Shown here piece after piece: positions 51,479 through 60,222 of a DNA stretch of 64,000 bases. How positions within the stretch are numbered: the stretch's first letter is position 1; each line of letters starts with the position of its first letter. A model generated the notes under the pieces. That model was not told the origin of the DNA. It made no database searches and worked only from the letters and a program-made list of their open reading frames with translations. Both the position numbers and the translations under genes were made by a program. Source of the stretch: CAYQDB01 sp964416195 (lineage in GTDB: Bacteria > Zixibacteria > MSB-5A5 > GN15 > FEB-12). The stretch covers positions 1 to 64,000 of the forward strand of contig CAYQDB010000009.1 in NCBI GenBank assembly GCA_964416195.1, in the 5' to 3' direction.

Positions 51479-52882
51479 CTAAGCTAAAAGATTCACACCA
51501 TCGGCTCCTACGTACAACGCCGGGCCAGGAACCGATCCCAGAGCGGCTACCTGTTGCCCGGGGCTTAAAGCATCAGCAGGGCTGAGCCTTCCGGCCCGGC
51601 CTGAGTAACGGTGCCATCGGGGGCGGCGCTCAAAAAATCCATCACGCGTGCTTTCGCCACTAATGGTAACCTCGACGTGATCGACTTCGATATTGGCTTT
51701 GGATAGCTGGTCGACAAGACGATAGAGCGACGCTTCGACAGCTGCTTTAGCCATGGGGTCGTTCACGATCACACGGGCTTGCAGTTTGTCATTGATCATT
51801 GTCAGGCTCAACTTCGCCGGGCCGAGATGTTCAGGTTCGATTCTTAGCGTTATGGCGTAACCGTTTGGCCTGAGTATTGACTTAACGTTGTCGGGAAGTG
51901 TGAAGCGCACCTGCCGTACGTTCAACTGCCGATGATCAATCCGTGTGTCAACAGGCAACTCTTCGAAGATAGTGAAGGTCTCCATCTTTTCCGAACTCAT
52001 GAATGTGAGATCATCCTCGGACACGTGCCCGTTCCTTCCCGGCACAGCAGGTTTGGACAAAGCCTGCCAAGGATCGCCGATGGGATCAGTCTGCATGTTC
52101 GTGGAGACGTTTTTATTTGCAGTTGCGTATTTGACAACGCCACCATCGCCTTTCCCTGGCTTGGAACTGCCCGATAGCTTTTCACGCGCAGTTTGCAGGT
52201 TTCCCTTACCCACTTGGGCCTGGATCACCATCGTTTGCCCGATACCGTTCCCGATGATGCTGAGAGTGGAAGGCTTGGCGGTTGATTCAGCTTCCGTTAG
52301 GTTAGTGGGTTGGATGATTTCGATTTCTTTGAGGTTTAGCTTTGAAAGGTACTGCTCAAGGCTCGCTTCTTCGTACGCAAGTGCATTCTGCTCCGTCAAA
52401 TTCGTCTCTACGACCGGCAACAGGTTCGGGTCAACCCCAGCTTTTAGATGTTCTGCCGGTATTGAGAGTGTGAAGGTATGGGACTTATCATTTTTGTTCG
52501 CAACGGTGGCCAGTAAGACATTGTCAGATAGTGACCAGTCCTGGATTTCATACATTCCGGGTTCAGCATCGAGCTGCTGGCCGGATAAGATATCGCCGGT
52601 CTGCTTACCGGATATCAGTGCTTCCAATAGCGGCGCAGGCGTTGTTTTAGTCATGCCACCCTGCGACAGCTCCTTGTCACAGGAACCTTCAGCAGGTGAG
52701 TCATCAAATGAATGGGCTGGTGACTGTTCGTTAGGCGGGTGAGCCTCTTCTATTGTGTCAGCGAGGACGACGCCGAAGGCGGGTGCTTCAGTCTGATCGG
52801 CCGCATCAGATGAGTGCGGCAAGGGGGTTGCACTTGCCTCGGGTGTCAACAGGTCAAGTATCTGACTGCTGGGATTTAGCAT
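51479..52882 (-). CDS. fliK: Flagellar hook-length control protein FliK
   Basis: The 467-aa protein has a long, low-complexity N-terminal half and a conserved C-terminal FliK domain at about 325-420: 'LRIEPEHLGPAKLSLTMINDKLQARVIV' (part) and 'YRLVDQLSKANIEVDHVEVTI'. FliK measures hook length and triggers the FlhB specificity switch by contacting its C-terminal domain. The FlhB of this cluster has a changed cleavage motif, so the interplay is of interest. It follows the MotE-like gene by 2 bp. Confidence 0.92.
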   Translation of the reverse strand: MLNPSSQILDLLTPEASATPLPHSSDAADQTEAPAFGVVLADTIEEAHPPNEQSPAHSFDDSPAEGSCDKELSQGGMTKTTPAPLLEALISGKQTGDILSGQQLDAEPGMYEIQDWSLSDNVLLATVANKNDKSHTFTLSIPAEHLKAGVDPNLLPVVETNLTEQNALAYEEASLEQYLSKLNLKEIEIIQPTNLTEAESTAKPSTLSIIGNGIGQTMVIQAQVGKGNLQTAREKLSGSSKPGKGDGGVVKYATANKNVSTNMQTDPIGDPWQALSKPAVPGRNGHVSEDDLTFMSSEKMETFTIFEELPVDTRIDHRQLNVRQVRFTLPDNVKSILRPNGYAITLRIEPEHLGPAKLSLTMINDKLQARVIVNDPMAKAAVEASLYRLVDQLSKANIEVDHVEVTISGESTRDGFFERRPRWHRYSGRAGRLSPADALSPGQQVAALGSVPGPALYVGADGVNLLA

Positions 52883-52884
52883 TT

Positions 52885-53601
52885 CTATTTCTCAGCGATC
52901 GTTATCATCTGTTTTGAGAGCTTTGCGGCCCGTCTTGGCGGCAGTAACTGCAAAACCGCGGAGGCATTCTTGATTTTCATCCTTGGCAGAATGGACACGA
53001 CAGTTTTATCATCAAGGTTGGCCATCAGTTTGGCGACAGCCCGGGAATCCATGCTGTCGTACAGTTTGGCCAAGCTGGTGATCCGAGCCGATTCCACCTG
53101 TTCTATCCGCAGGATCTTCTGGCTTACCTGTTTATCGAGCCGTTGCAGCTCTTTCTCCCGGCTGTCCAGTTCCTTCTCTTTCTTGGAAAGCGTTGCCTTT
53201 TCCTGCTTCAGCCAGTTAGCTGCCTGGATAGAGTCCCCAACCGACATGCCAAATGCCTCGCTCTCTATCTCGCTCGCATCCGGTTCATAGTCGAACATAG
53301 CCAGATTTTCCGATATTAGATCCGTCGCATTCTGGTCAAGCCCTTCAATAGCAAGGCTTTCAGCAATATTGGGATTGTCATGCTGAGCAGGAGCCTCGGT
53401 GGCCTTTTCAGCAGTTTCTTCTTGTGCAGAATGGGGATGGTCACCCCCTAGAATCAGAAGAGTGGCAAAGGCCACACCTGCAACAACAACGATACCGATC
53501 ACGCCGAAGAGGATGTATTTGATCAAGCCGTTCTTCTTGGGAGGCGCCTTTTCCTCTTGTGGTTCTTTGGTTTTATCTTTGTTTTTTTGCTCGTCAGTCA
53601 C
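52885..53601 (-). CDS. MotE-like protein (MgtE-N-type domain), membrane-anchored
   Basis: The 238-aa protein has a Lys-rich N-terminus, one membrane helix ('YILFGVIGIVVVAGVAFATLLIL'), an acidic linker, a long coiled coil (about 130-180) and a C-terminal helical domain, 'AKLYDSMDSRAVAKLMANLDDKTVVSILPRM' (part), of the MgtE-N/MotE type. MotE-like proteins occur in flagellar operons and are thought to chaperone the stator. The start is a GTG with CGGAG six bases upstream. It is the first gene of the motility cluster, about 30 bp after the predicted sigma-54 start site. Confidence 0.82.
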   Translation of the reverse strand: MTDEQKNKDKTKEPQEEKAPPKKNGLIKYILFGVIGIVVVAGVAFATLLILGGDHPHSAQEETAEKATEAPAQHDNPNIAESLAIEGLDQNATDLISENLAMFDYEPDASEIESEAFGMSVGDSIQAANWLKQEKATLSKKEKELDSREKELQRLDKQVSQKILRIEQVESARITSLAKLYDSMDSRAVAKLMANLDDKTVVSILPRMKIKNASAVLQLLPPRRAAKLSKQMITIAEK

Positions 53602-53642
53602 ACATAACTCCGCTCAATACTATTTTCCCATCGCATCCGAAA

Positions 53643-53657
53643 GCAACGGCCGTGCCG
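53643..53657 (-). promoter_or_regulatory. Sigma-54 (-24/-12) type promoter of the motility cluster
   Basis: On the minus strand the sequence is CGGCAC-GGCCG-TTGC: one mismatch to TGGCAC-N5-TTGC, with GG and GC exactly 10 bases apart. The predicted start near 53631 is about 30 bp before the GTG of the first motility gene. Sigma-54 control of hook-basal-body genes is common. Confidence 0.65.
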
Positions 53658-53922
53658 CAGATGTCGCCTGGGCCGCATCCTGTTGGAAATAATGGAGTTA
53701 GGTAGAGCCGAGAGCTTGCGCCTGTTTAGCTAATCAATGGAGAACAAGAATTTTTTTCCAACTCGGCGGGAAATAAGTGACACGGTTTTAGGTTGTCATG
53801 ATGTGAAGAGGAGACGGACAAAGGGATATATATTTATGGCCCCACCCTTTGACCCCGCCCAACAGGGTCGGACCTGGACGGCTCATGGTGACTAAGCATG
53901 CCGGATATTGTGTTTTCAGGTC

Positions 53923-53954
53923 ACGTCATGCTGAGCGGAGTCGAAACATGACGT
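53923..53954. repeat. REP-like palindrome (GTCATGCTGAGCGGAGTCGA type)
   Basis: ACGTCATG at 53923-53930 pairs with CATGACGT at 53947-53954 around CTGAGCGGAGTCGAAA. This kind of palindrome is widespread between genes in bacteria. It lies between divergent flow regions and could also act as a terminator for mtaB-side transcription. Confidence 0.6.
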
Positions 53955-54013
53955 AACATGATTTAAGAAAGCTAATAAACAGTATAAATGGAAAGAGAAG
54001 CGCTCAAACCCAG

Positions 54014-55324
54014 TTACGATGTGACAACGTCACCTTCCATGTGGTCTTTGTGGGCAGCCGTGATCTTGATCCTGACGATCTCTTTACCGCCGTTTATCTC
54101 ACCGGGAAGCTTAACGCGCAGATAGTTATCGGAGATCCCCCAGTAGAAGCCCTCGGTAGTTCTTTTGTGTTCAGCGATGAACTCCAGTGTCTTACCTATC
54201 TGGCGTTGATGCGATTTGAAGCGTAGCTCGTTCGAGATGCGAGTAAGGATCGTGTTGCGCTCTTTGATTACGTTGGGATTTAGCTTCCCGTTCATTTCAG
54301 CAGCGGCCGTTCCCGTGCGGTCAGAGTAGCTGAATACGTGCAGGTAATCAATAACTCCCGACTCGCACAAGAGGCGTGTCTGGTCAAAATCTTCTTGCGT
54401 CTCACCAGGAAAACCGACTATAACATCAGCCCCTACAGTTGTGTTGGGCGCCGCATCTTTAAGGGCTGCTACTTTCTTAAGGTACGTCTCTAGGTCGTAG
54501 GGACGGCGCATCAGTTTGAGAATTGGAGGTGACCCCGACTGCAACGGCAGATGAAAATGTCGGCAGATGCGACCGTTAGACGAAGCAAATGCCTCAATCA
54601 GTTCGTCAGTCGCTGTTTGCGGCTCAATTGATGACAGGCGAAGGCGGTACAGGTTGGTCTCATCCATAATCAAGTTGCAGAGCTCTGATAGGCTTTTCAC
54701 GGGCGGTTTAGTACTTTCATCTTTGTAGTATCCCATGTTCACACCGGTCAGAACGATTTCGTTGTAGCCGTTTTTGACCAGATTGTTGATTTCGTCTATG
54801 ATCTCTACGGCAGGACGATGTATCAGGTTCCCCCTGACAATTGTGACGATACAGAATGAGCAGTGCTGGTTGCAGCCGTCGGATATCTTGATCCAGGCGC
54901 GGTTGCGCTCATGAAAATCAGTCACCGCGGTAGAGCAACTCTTGTCAGGCTCATGGTCGAAAAGGTCAGGGAGCTTTTGAGCTAGAATGTCCGCAATGGC
55001 ATCCTTCTCACTGTTACCGATAAGCACATCTACCTCGTCCATTGCCGCCAGTCTGTTCGGTTCATGTTCCACGTAGCAGCCGACGACTACGATCCGTCCG
55101 TTGGGGTTTTCGCGTGCGGCTCGCCGGACAAGATACCGGCAGTCGGAGGCGGCACGGTGCGTGACGGTGCAGGTATTAATAATATAGAGATCAGCAGGTT
55201 CACGTTTTTGGGCGCGTCTGAATCCATGTGGATGCAGTCGGGCGGCCATCCGTTCGGTCTCATACTGATTGAGCCGACACCCGACTGTCTGAAACGATAT
55301 TGTCTTCGGCGTGCATTGGTTCAT
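54014..55324 (-). CDS. mtaB: tRNA-t6A37 methylthiotransferase MtaB
   Basis: This 436-aa radical-SAM enzyme converts t6A37 of tRNAs to ms2t6A. An N-terminal UPF0004 domain carries cluster cysteines ('TVGCRLNQYE', 'IINTCTVTH', 'VVVGCYVEH'), then the radical SAM C-x3-C-x2-C in 'SDGCNQHCSFCIV', then 'VGADVIVGFPGETQEDF' and a C-terminal TRAM domain. The short 'CRLNQYE' start separates MtaB from MiaB and RimO. The gene stands alone between the motility cluster and hutH. Confidence 0.94.
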   Translation of the reverse strand: MNQCTPKTISFQTVGCRLNQYETERMAARLHPHGFRRAQKREPADLYIINTCTVTHRAASDCRYLVRRAARENPNGRIVVVGCYVEHEPNRLAAMDEVDVLIGNSEKDAIADILAQKLPDLFDHEPDKSCSTAVTDFHERNRAWIKISDGCNQHCSFCIVTIVRGNLIHRPAVEIIDEINNLVKNGYNEIVLTGVNMGYYKDESTKPPVKSLSELCNLIMDETNLYRLRLSSIEPQTATDELIEAFASSNGRICRHFHLPLQSGSPPILKLMRRPYDLETYLKKVAALKDAAPNTTVGADVIVGFPGETQEDFDQTRLLCESGVIDYLHVFSYSDRTGTAAAEMNGKLNPNVIKERNTILTRISNELRFKSHQRQIGKTLEFIAEHKRTTEGFYWGISDNYLRVKLPGEINGGKEIVRIKITAAHKDHMEGDVVTS

Positions 55325-55687
55325 GACTCTACAGTATAATTGATTTCAGAAGGAGAAGTGTGGGGAAAAACAGCTTGCAAATTCCGGGATCGCAGGGATC
55401 CTGCCCTACTTGTTCCGCCAATATGACCCGCCCGAATCCAATTGACAACGGCTTTTTGCGGTTGTACCTTTTTGGTTGGAGGTCACGCTATGGGACGTGT
55501 CACAGTTATAGCCCCGGCTTTGCGCTCTCAGCACCGACCAGTTACAACGGTCATGACTCGCTATACTCCCACCTCAGCCTCTGGTCTGCAGGACGAGTAG
55601 ACGATAACGTTGCATTTGTTCATTTCATTTCTGTAAAACGTCGTGTAGATTAGTTTGTAAATAAACAATAAATGGAGTGATAAAGAA
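55325..55687. other. Intergenic region between mtaB and hutH
   Basis: The region is divergent and so should hold promoters for both genes. TTGACA (55442-55447) with TACCTT 17 bases later is a plausible sigma-70-type site on the plus strand. It also holds a possible 36-codon frame (55490-55600). No riboswitch or operator was recognised. Confidence 0.4.
55490..55600 (+). CDS. Possible small ORF (36 aa)
   Basis: A 36-codon frame begins at an ATG preceded by TTGGAGG seven to eight bases upstream, a strong ribosome site. It starts 'MGRVTVIAPALRSQHRP' and is basic and Thr-rich, with no recognised motif. It ends 87 bp before hutH and could be a leader or simply chance. Confidence 0.25.
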   Translation: MGRVTVIAPALRSQHRPVTTVMTRYTPTSASGLQDE

Positions 55688-57220
55688 ATGGCGATAAAAG
55701 AAGTTGTCCTGACAGGTGACGACCTGACGATTGAACAAATAGACACTGTTTGCCGTGGTTCTGCAACAGTCAACCTCTCCGATAAGGCAAACGATGCCAT
55801 AACAGCCAACCGGGCTGTAATTGAGCGCAAGGTCGAGGCGAACATACCAATCTACGGCGTGACAACAGGTATCGGGGAGTTCGCCAGCATCCAGATTTCA
55901 CCCGAGCAGAGAGAGGAGCTGCAGAAACGTATCGTATATTCGCATGCTGCAGCCGTTGGCAATCCGATACCGGAATGCGACGTGCGGGCGGCAATGCTAT
56001 TGCGTGCGAACGTCCTGGCCAAGGGGTATTCCGGCGTACGTCTACAGATGGTAGAGACGCTAGTTGAGATGCTCAACAAGCGGGTGCACCCGGTGATCTA
56101 TCAAAAAGGTTCTGTTGGTACCTCCGGTGACCTAGCGCCCTTGTCTCAGATGGCTGAAGTGGTCATGGGCGAGGGCAGAGCCGATTACAACGGTAAAAGA
56201 ATGACCGGTGCTGAGGCGATGAAGGCCACTGGTATCAAAACCCTCAAACTATCTTACAAGGAAGGGTTGGGTCTGATTAATGGCACCCAGGCCTTTACCG
56301 GTGTCGGCGCGCTAGCTCTTTTTGACGCCATGAAGGTGGCCAAAAATGCCATCATTGCCGCCGCGATGACGTTTGACTGTGTTGGCTCAAACCCTTCTGG
56401 TTTGGATCCTCGGGTGCACAAGATTAAAAATCATCGCGGTCCAATCGTGGTAGCGGAAAATGTCCGGAGGATCATTGAGGGGTCGCAGACAATACCGGCC
56501 AACAAGGGCAAAGTACAGGACGCCTATTCGCTGCGCTGTATCCCGCAGATACTGGGGCCTTCGCTCGATGCCATCAAGTACGCAACCAGGGAGCATCTGG
56601 ACGAGATCAACGGTGTTGCCGACAATCCGCTCTTTTTTACCGAAGAGGATGAATACATCGCAGCGGGCAATTTCCACGGTCAGTCGGTAGCTATGGCGCA
56701 GGATTTCCTCTGTATTGCCGTCTCAGAATTTGCCGATCTCGCCGAGCGCCATACCAATCGCATGCTCAACCCGGTTCTCTCTGGATTACCTGATTTCCTC
56801 GTCGAAGGGAAAGGGCTCAATTCCGGCCTGATGGTAGCACAGTATTCCTCGGCGGCACTGGTGTCTGAGAACAAGGTGCTTTCTCATCCGGCGGTCGTCG
56901 ACAATATCTCGGTCTCGGCGGATCAGGAAGACCATCTCTGCATGGGATCGGTGACGGCCAAAAAGCTGACCGAAATCATCCGCAACACCGAAATCGTGGT
57001 AGCTATCCAACTCATGTCCGCAGCGCAGGCGCTGGATTTCAAACGGCCGCTGAAGGCGGGAAAAGGCTCCGAGGCTGCTTACTCTGTCATACGGAGCAAG
57101 CTTGAAAGGCTGATCGATGACCGTCCGTTGTACCCTGATATTGAGGTTGTCACCGATCTGGTACGTGACGCCTCAATCATAGAAGCAGTTGAGAAGACAG
57201 TAGGTGAAATAAAGCTGTAA
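55688..57220 (+). CDS. hutH: Histidine ammonia-lyase with Thr-Ser-Gly MIO triad
   Basis: The 510-aa aromatic amino-acid lyase family enzyme removes ammonia from histidine to give urocanate. The MIO prosthetic group forms from a tripeptide, normally Ala-Ser-Gly; here it is T145-S146-G147 in 'GSVGTSGDLAPLSQ'. The substrate loop 'IVYSHAAAVGNP' has the Ser-His pair of histidine-specific members, and 'YGVTTGIGEFAS' has the catalytic Tyr. Other signatures: 'LGLINGTQAFTGVGAL' and 'QEDHLCMGSVTAKKL'. No other hut gene is near. Histidine as substrate is likely but an aminomutase role is not excluded. GGAG lies upstream of the ATG. Confidence 0.88.
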   Translation: MAIKEVVLTGDDLTIEQIDTVCRGSATVNLSDKANDAITANRAVIERKVEANIPIYGVTTGIGEFASIQISPEQREELQKRIVYSHAAAVGNPIPECDVRAAMLLRANVLAKGYSGVRLQMVETLVEMLNKRVHPVIYQKGSVGTSGDLAPLSQMAEVVMGEGRADYNGKRMTGAEAMKATGIKTLKLSYKEGLGLINGTQAFTGVGALALFDAMKVAKNAIIAAAMTFDCVGSNPSGLDPRVHKIKNHRGPIVVAENVRRIIEGSQTIPANKGKVQDAYSLRCIPQILGPSLDAIKYATREHLDEINGVADNPLFFTEEDEYIAAGNFHGQSVAMAQDFLCIAVSEFADLAERHTNRMLNPVLSGLPDFLVEGKGLNSGLMVAQYSSAALVSENKVLSHPAVVDNISVSADQEDHLCMGSVTAKKLTEIIRNTEIVVAIQLMSAAQALDFKRPLKAGKGSEAAYSVIRSKLERLIDDRPLYPDIEVVTDLVRDASIIEAVEKTVGEIKL

Positions 57221-57240
57221 CCATCCGAGATCTCAACAAT

Positions 57241-57319
57241 GTCTTTCCCGCGAAAGCGGGAATCCAGTGGACGAGAACATCAAACGCAGAATATGGATCC
57301 CTGCTTTTGCATGGATGAC
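57241..57319. repeat. Twin-hairpin REP-like palindrome
   Basis: The left arm has TTCCCGC, GAAA, GCGGGAA; the right arm reads ATGGATCCCTGC...GCATGGATGAC. It is the same type as the palindrome at 8017-8234. It lies 21 bp after hutH and may also end its transcript. Confidence 0.6.
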
Positions 57320-57415
57320 GATCCTGGTAAAACCTGTGTGTCCCGTTACCACAGCATGTCGGGCTCCGAAAGAAGTTCTGCTCAAATAGATGAATGAGAT
57401 ACTCGACTTACGAAG

Positions 57416-59425
57416 CTAATGTCTTCCCGGCGTCGAGAGCTGTTCAGCAATTTGCATAAATATCCGCAGGTGGCGCTGGATGCGAAGGAAGTCAGCTCGC
57501 TTTTCCTCCTTTACATCCATTGGTGTCTGATCTAACATCTCAGTGTCATACAGCGCTGTGCTATGGCCAAGCACTTCAAAATAAAAGTAATCGCGGTCAA
57601 TGCAGGCAATGCGATCAAAGACATTCATCGGGGCAAAGCCGACATCACCCTCCGACAGTTTCAACAGGTCTCTCCCCCAGCTTGCATGCACATAGTCGCT
57701 GCCTAACAAACCCATAAGGGTTGGGATGATATCAATCTGACTGCCAAACGTTGCTACCCTCCTTCCTTCCTTTCCTAAAATGCTTGGTGAGTATATTAAC
57801 AGGGGAACATGGAAGTCCTGAGGGTCTCCTCGGTATCGTCCGGAGCCAAACCTGGCGTGGTCTGCAGTGAAGACAAAGATAGTGCTGTCAAAAACAGGTT
57901 TTGATATCATACTCATAATAAACTGTCCCAGTGCATAGTCAGCATATATCTGTGAATTGAAGATTCTGGAGCTGTCGGAGGCGTCCATGTAGCGCCGCAC
58001 CGATGAATCCGGCAGGTCAAACGGTTCATGGTTGGAGATGGTCAGGATTGTCATCTGAAACGGCCGCGGCAATGAGTCTGTCAGATCAGCACTCTTTGCA
58101 AAAACGATATGGTCGGGCACACCCCATTTCGAGAAAGCATTCTCGTGACCGAAATAGCTCTCTCCGTAAAAACGATCATAGTGCTTCTGGGTAAAGAAGC
58201 CTTCCATATTGTCAAAGGCGAGATCGCCACCATAGGCAAAGGCATTGAAATATCCTCGGTCATGAAGAATCTCCGATAGCGTCCGGAATGGATGCCGGGC
58301 ATTGTATCTCTTTATAACAGCTCGACCGGGAAGCGATGGGAAAGAACACTGCACTGCCGAGAGACCATAGTTGGTGCGAATACCGTTAGCATAAAAGTTC
58401 GTAAAGAGGGTTCCCTCTGAGGCCATGCGATCGAAATACGGCGTCAATCCCCGCTTGGAGCCAAGAGCGCCAGTATGAAGAGCCGTCCAGCTTTCCATCA
58501 TCACCAGTATGATGTTCGGCTTGAAGCCGATCTGTGACTTTTCCTGATGAGTCCTGCGCAGGATTGATTGCGAGGGTTCAAGCCATGTACCATTTCCCTG
58601 CTCCAGCATTGTATGCACCGTGTCTAATCCCTCGGAGAAAGGCACAAACGGAAAGCGTTCCGTTTCGCTCAGGTATGACAACCGGGGATCGCCATGCTCT
58701 TCGGTTATAGCCCTTCCGAGCGTATATACGCCGTTCAGGGCCAATTGATTAAGAAAATGGTTCTGGCTGAAGTAGGCCACACCCCAGTCCATGGGAGATA
58801 TGCCTAATCTTCCTCTGATTCCGGCGAAAGTCAGCGCCACTGCCAGCAGGAAATAGATGATTTGATTCGGCCACGAACGCCTGTGGGGAAGTTTCCTGGT
58901 CTTTTTGCTGATAACGGCTGACAGAACAGGAAAAAGCACTGACAGACAGACCCAGAGTCCCGTGAACAGGTAGAACATCGGATCTGCAACCATCATCTTC
59001 CACACTATCGGACCCTCGTCAACGTAATCGACAGCCATGAAGTTCAGATGGGAGTGGAAATAGAAATAGAATCGTATGTCTATGAAAGTGAGTATCCATG
59101 CCAGTGAGAATATCACCGTCAGGTATGCCAATGTGAGTCTACGCACGATGCCAGATCGCAGACTCGCCCAGGGTAGAACGAGAACAAGGAGTAGCAACGC
59201 AAACAACACTACGATTTGATCAAACCGCAGACCTATAAGAAACCCGGTCAGGATTTGCTGTAAACCCACACCTGCGAGCTGCTCGTGGAAATGCAGCACA
59301 AACAAAAGACGCAGACCGGTGAAGAAAAACATGGCCAGAATGTAAACGAAGAATAAGAAAACGTACGGACGAGAGGGTGCGAGGCGTGCCAGGCGACTTA
59401 CCCGACGAGGATACCGGTATTGCAT
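57416..59425 (-). CDS. LTA synthase-like membrane sulfatase-fold phosphotransferase
   Basis: The 669-aa protein has five membrane helices in the first 230 residues and an extracytoplasmic sulfatase-fold domain from about 300 ('PNIILVMMESWTALH', likely catalytic Thr in 'GIRTNYGLSAVQCSFPSLPG', metal ligands in 'VFTADHARFG' and 'FHVPLLIYSP'). This is the layout of lipoteichoic acid synthases and phosphoglycerol or phosphoethanolamine transferases. In a diderm the substrate is probably a periplasmic glycan or lipid head group; sequence alone does not define it. The gene is single and convergent with hutH. Confidence 0.88.
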   Translation of the reverse strand: MQYRYPRRVSRLARLAPSRPYVFLFFVYILAMFFFTGLRLLFVLHFHEQLAGVGLQQILTGFLIGLRFDQIVVLFALLLLVLVLPWASLRSGIVRRLTLAYLTVIFSLAWILTFIDIRFYFYFHSHLNFMAVDYVDEGPIVWKMMVADPMFYLFTGLWVCLSVLFPVLSAVISKKTRKLPHRRSWPNQIIYFLLAVALTFAGIRGRLGISPMDWGVAYFSQNHFLNQLALNGVYTLGRAITEEHGDPRLSYLSETERFPFVPFSEGLDTVHTMLEQGNGTWLEPSQSILRRTHQEKSQIGFKPNIILVMMESWTALHTGALGSKRGLTPYFDRMASEGTLFTNFYANGIRTNYGLSAVQCSFPSLPGRAVIKRYNARHPFRTLSEILHDRGYFNAFAYGGDLAFDNMEGFFTQKHYDRFYGESYFGHENAFSKWGVPDHIVFAKSADLTDSLPRPFQMTILTISNHEPFDLPDSSVRRYMDASDSSRIFNSQIYADYALGQFIMSMISKPVFDSTIFVFTADHARFGSGRYRGDPQDFHVPLLIYSPSILGKEGRRVATFGSQIDIIPTLMGLLGSDYVHASWGRDLLKLSEGDVGFAPMNVFDRIACIDRDYFYFEVLGHSTALYDTEMLDQTPMDVKEEKRADFLRIQRHLRIFMQIAEQLSTPGRH

Positions 59426-59581
59426 AAGAGGAATAAAACGGCGCTGAGTGTCAAGTCAAGGGCATACCGGGTCAGTGAGACAGGAGATCGTACTTGACTG
59501 ACATGACTTAATTCCTTATAATAATAAACGCAGGAGACAAAATACAACTTCTACGTCTGGTCAACGTAGTGGAGGAATGCC

Positions 59582-60100
59582 ATGAAACACACTACTATAA
59601 CGATCGCTTTTCTCGCCATCACGGTCTTAGGCCTCGGCTCAGCCTCAGCCGCTGACAGCCCAACGACCAAGGCCACAACGATCGGTGGGCGGCTCGCCAG
59701 AGGCGAGTTTGGTGGGCGGCAGATGTCCACATCTGCCCCATTGAATGTAGTTACTGGCCTGGCTTCGATGCCCTTGGCCTTCACCGAAAACCAGGGGCAG
59801 TGGGACGATCAAGTCCTCTTCCGGGCCAATGCCGGTGGCGCCACGATGTGGTTCACGCTGGATGGAGCCTACTACCAGTTCACCCGGCGAATTCGAAGAA
59901 CAGGTGAAGCCAACTCACCCGAAGTCGTCCAGAACGAAGTCGAAGGGCGACAAAACCTGCTTGCCGGCGATGGTTCAACTCCGCTCACCATGACGGCCCC
60001 ACGCCTGAAGAGGTTGCCCTTGACCCTCTGCTGGCAGGAGTGGGCGAATGATCATAACGCCTGCAACTCCTCTTTTTGCTTGACAAAATCCTCTTATTGA
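59582..60100 (+). pseudogene. Truncated secreted protein, 'FTENQGQW' family (DUF7948-like N-terminus)
   Basis: The 172-aa frame has a clear signal peptide ('ITIAFLAITVLGLGSASA') and then 'MPLAFTENQGQWDDQVLFRA' and 'GGATMWFTLDGAYYQFTR', the start of large secreted proteins common in this kind of genome, usually over 700 aa with beta-propeller (SBBP-like) repeats. Here the frame breaks off after about 150 residues and ends in an unrelated tail 'NACNSSFCLTKSSY'. The remainder of the family domain is absent downstream. It is probably a 3'-truncated gene. Confidence 0.6.
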
Positions 60101-60222
60101 CCGATATTGAAGCCAAAATGGAACAGGGTCGGAGGGGGTGATGTATTATTATCGCGCTGAACCTGGCCTACAATCAGTAGGTCAGTCATAAGCCCTTCGG
60201 CCCACACAGAAAAGGTAACTCC

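Larger units (their letters stand above)
53602..54013. other. Intergenic region upstream of the motility cluster
   Basis: No gene is present. It holds the sigma-54-type promoter (53643-53657), an AT-rich block, a C-rich segment (53841-53880) and a REP-like palindrome at 53923-53954. Confidence 0.6.

Noticed and set aside
55360..55653. A 97-codon plus-strand frame upstream of hutH
   Set aside because: No good ribosome site, irregular composition and no family signal; the shorter frame at 55490 has a better start.
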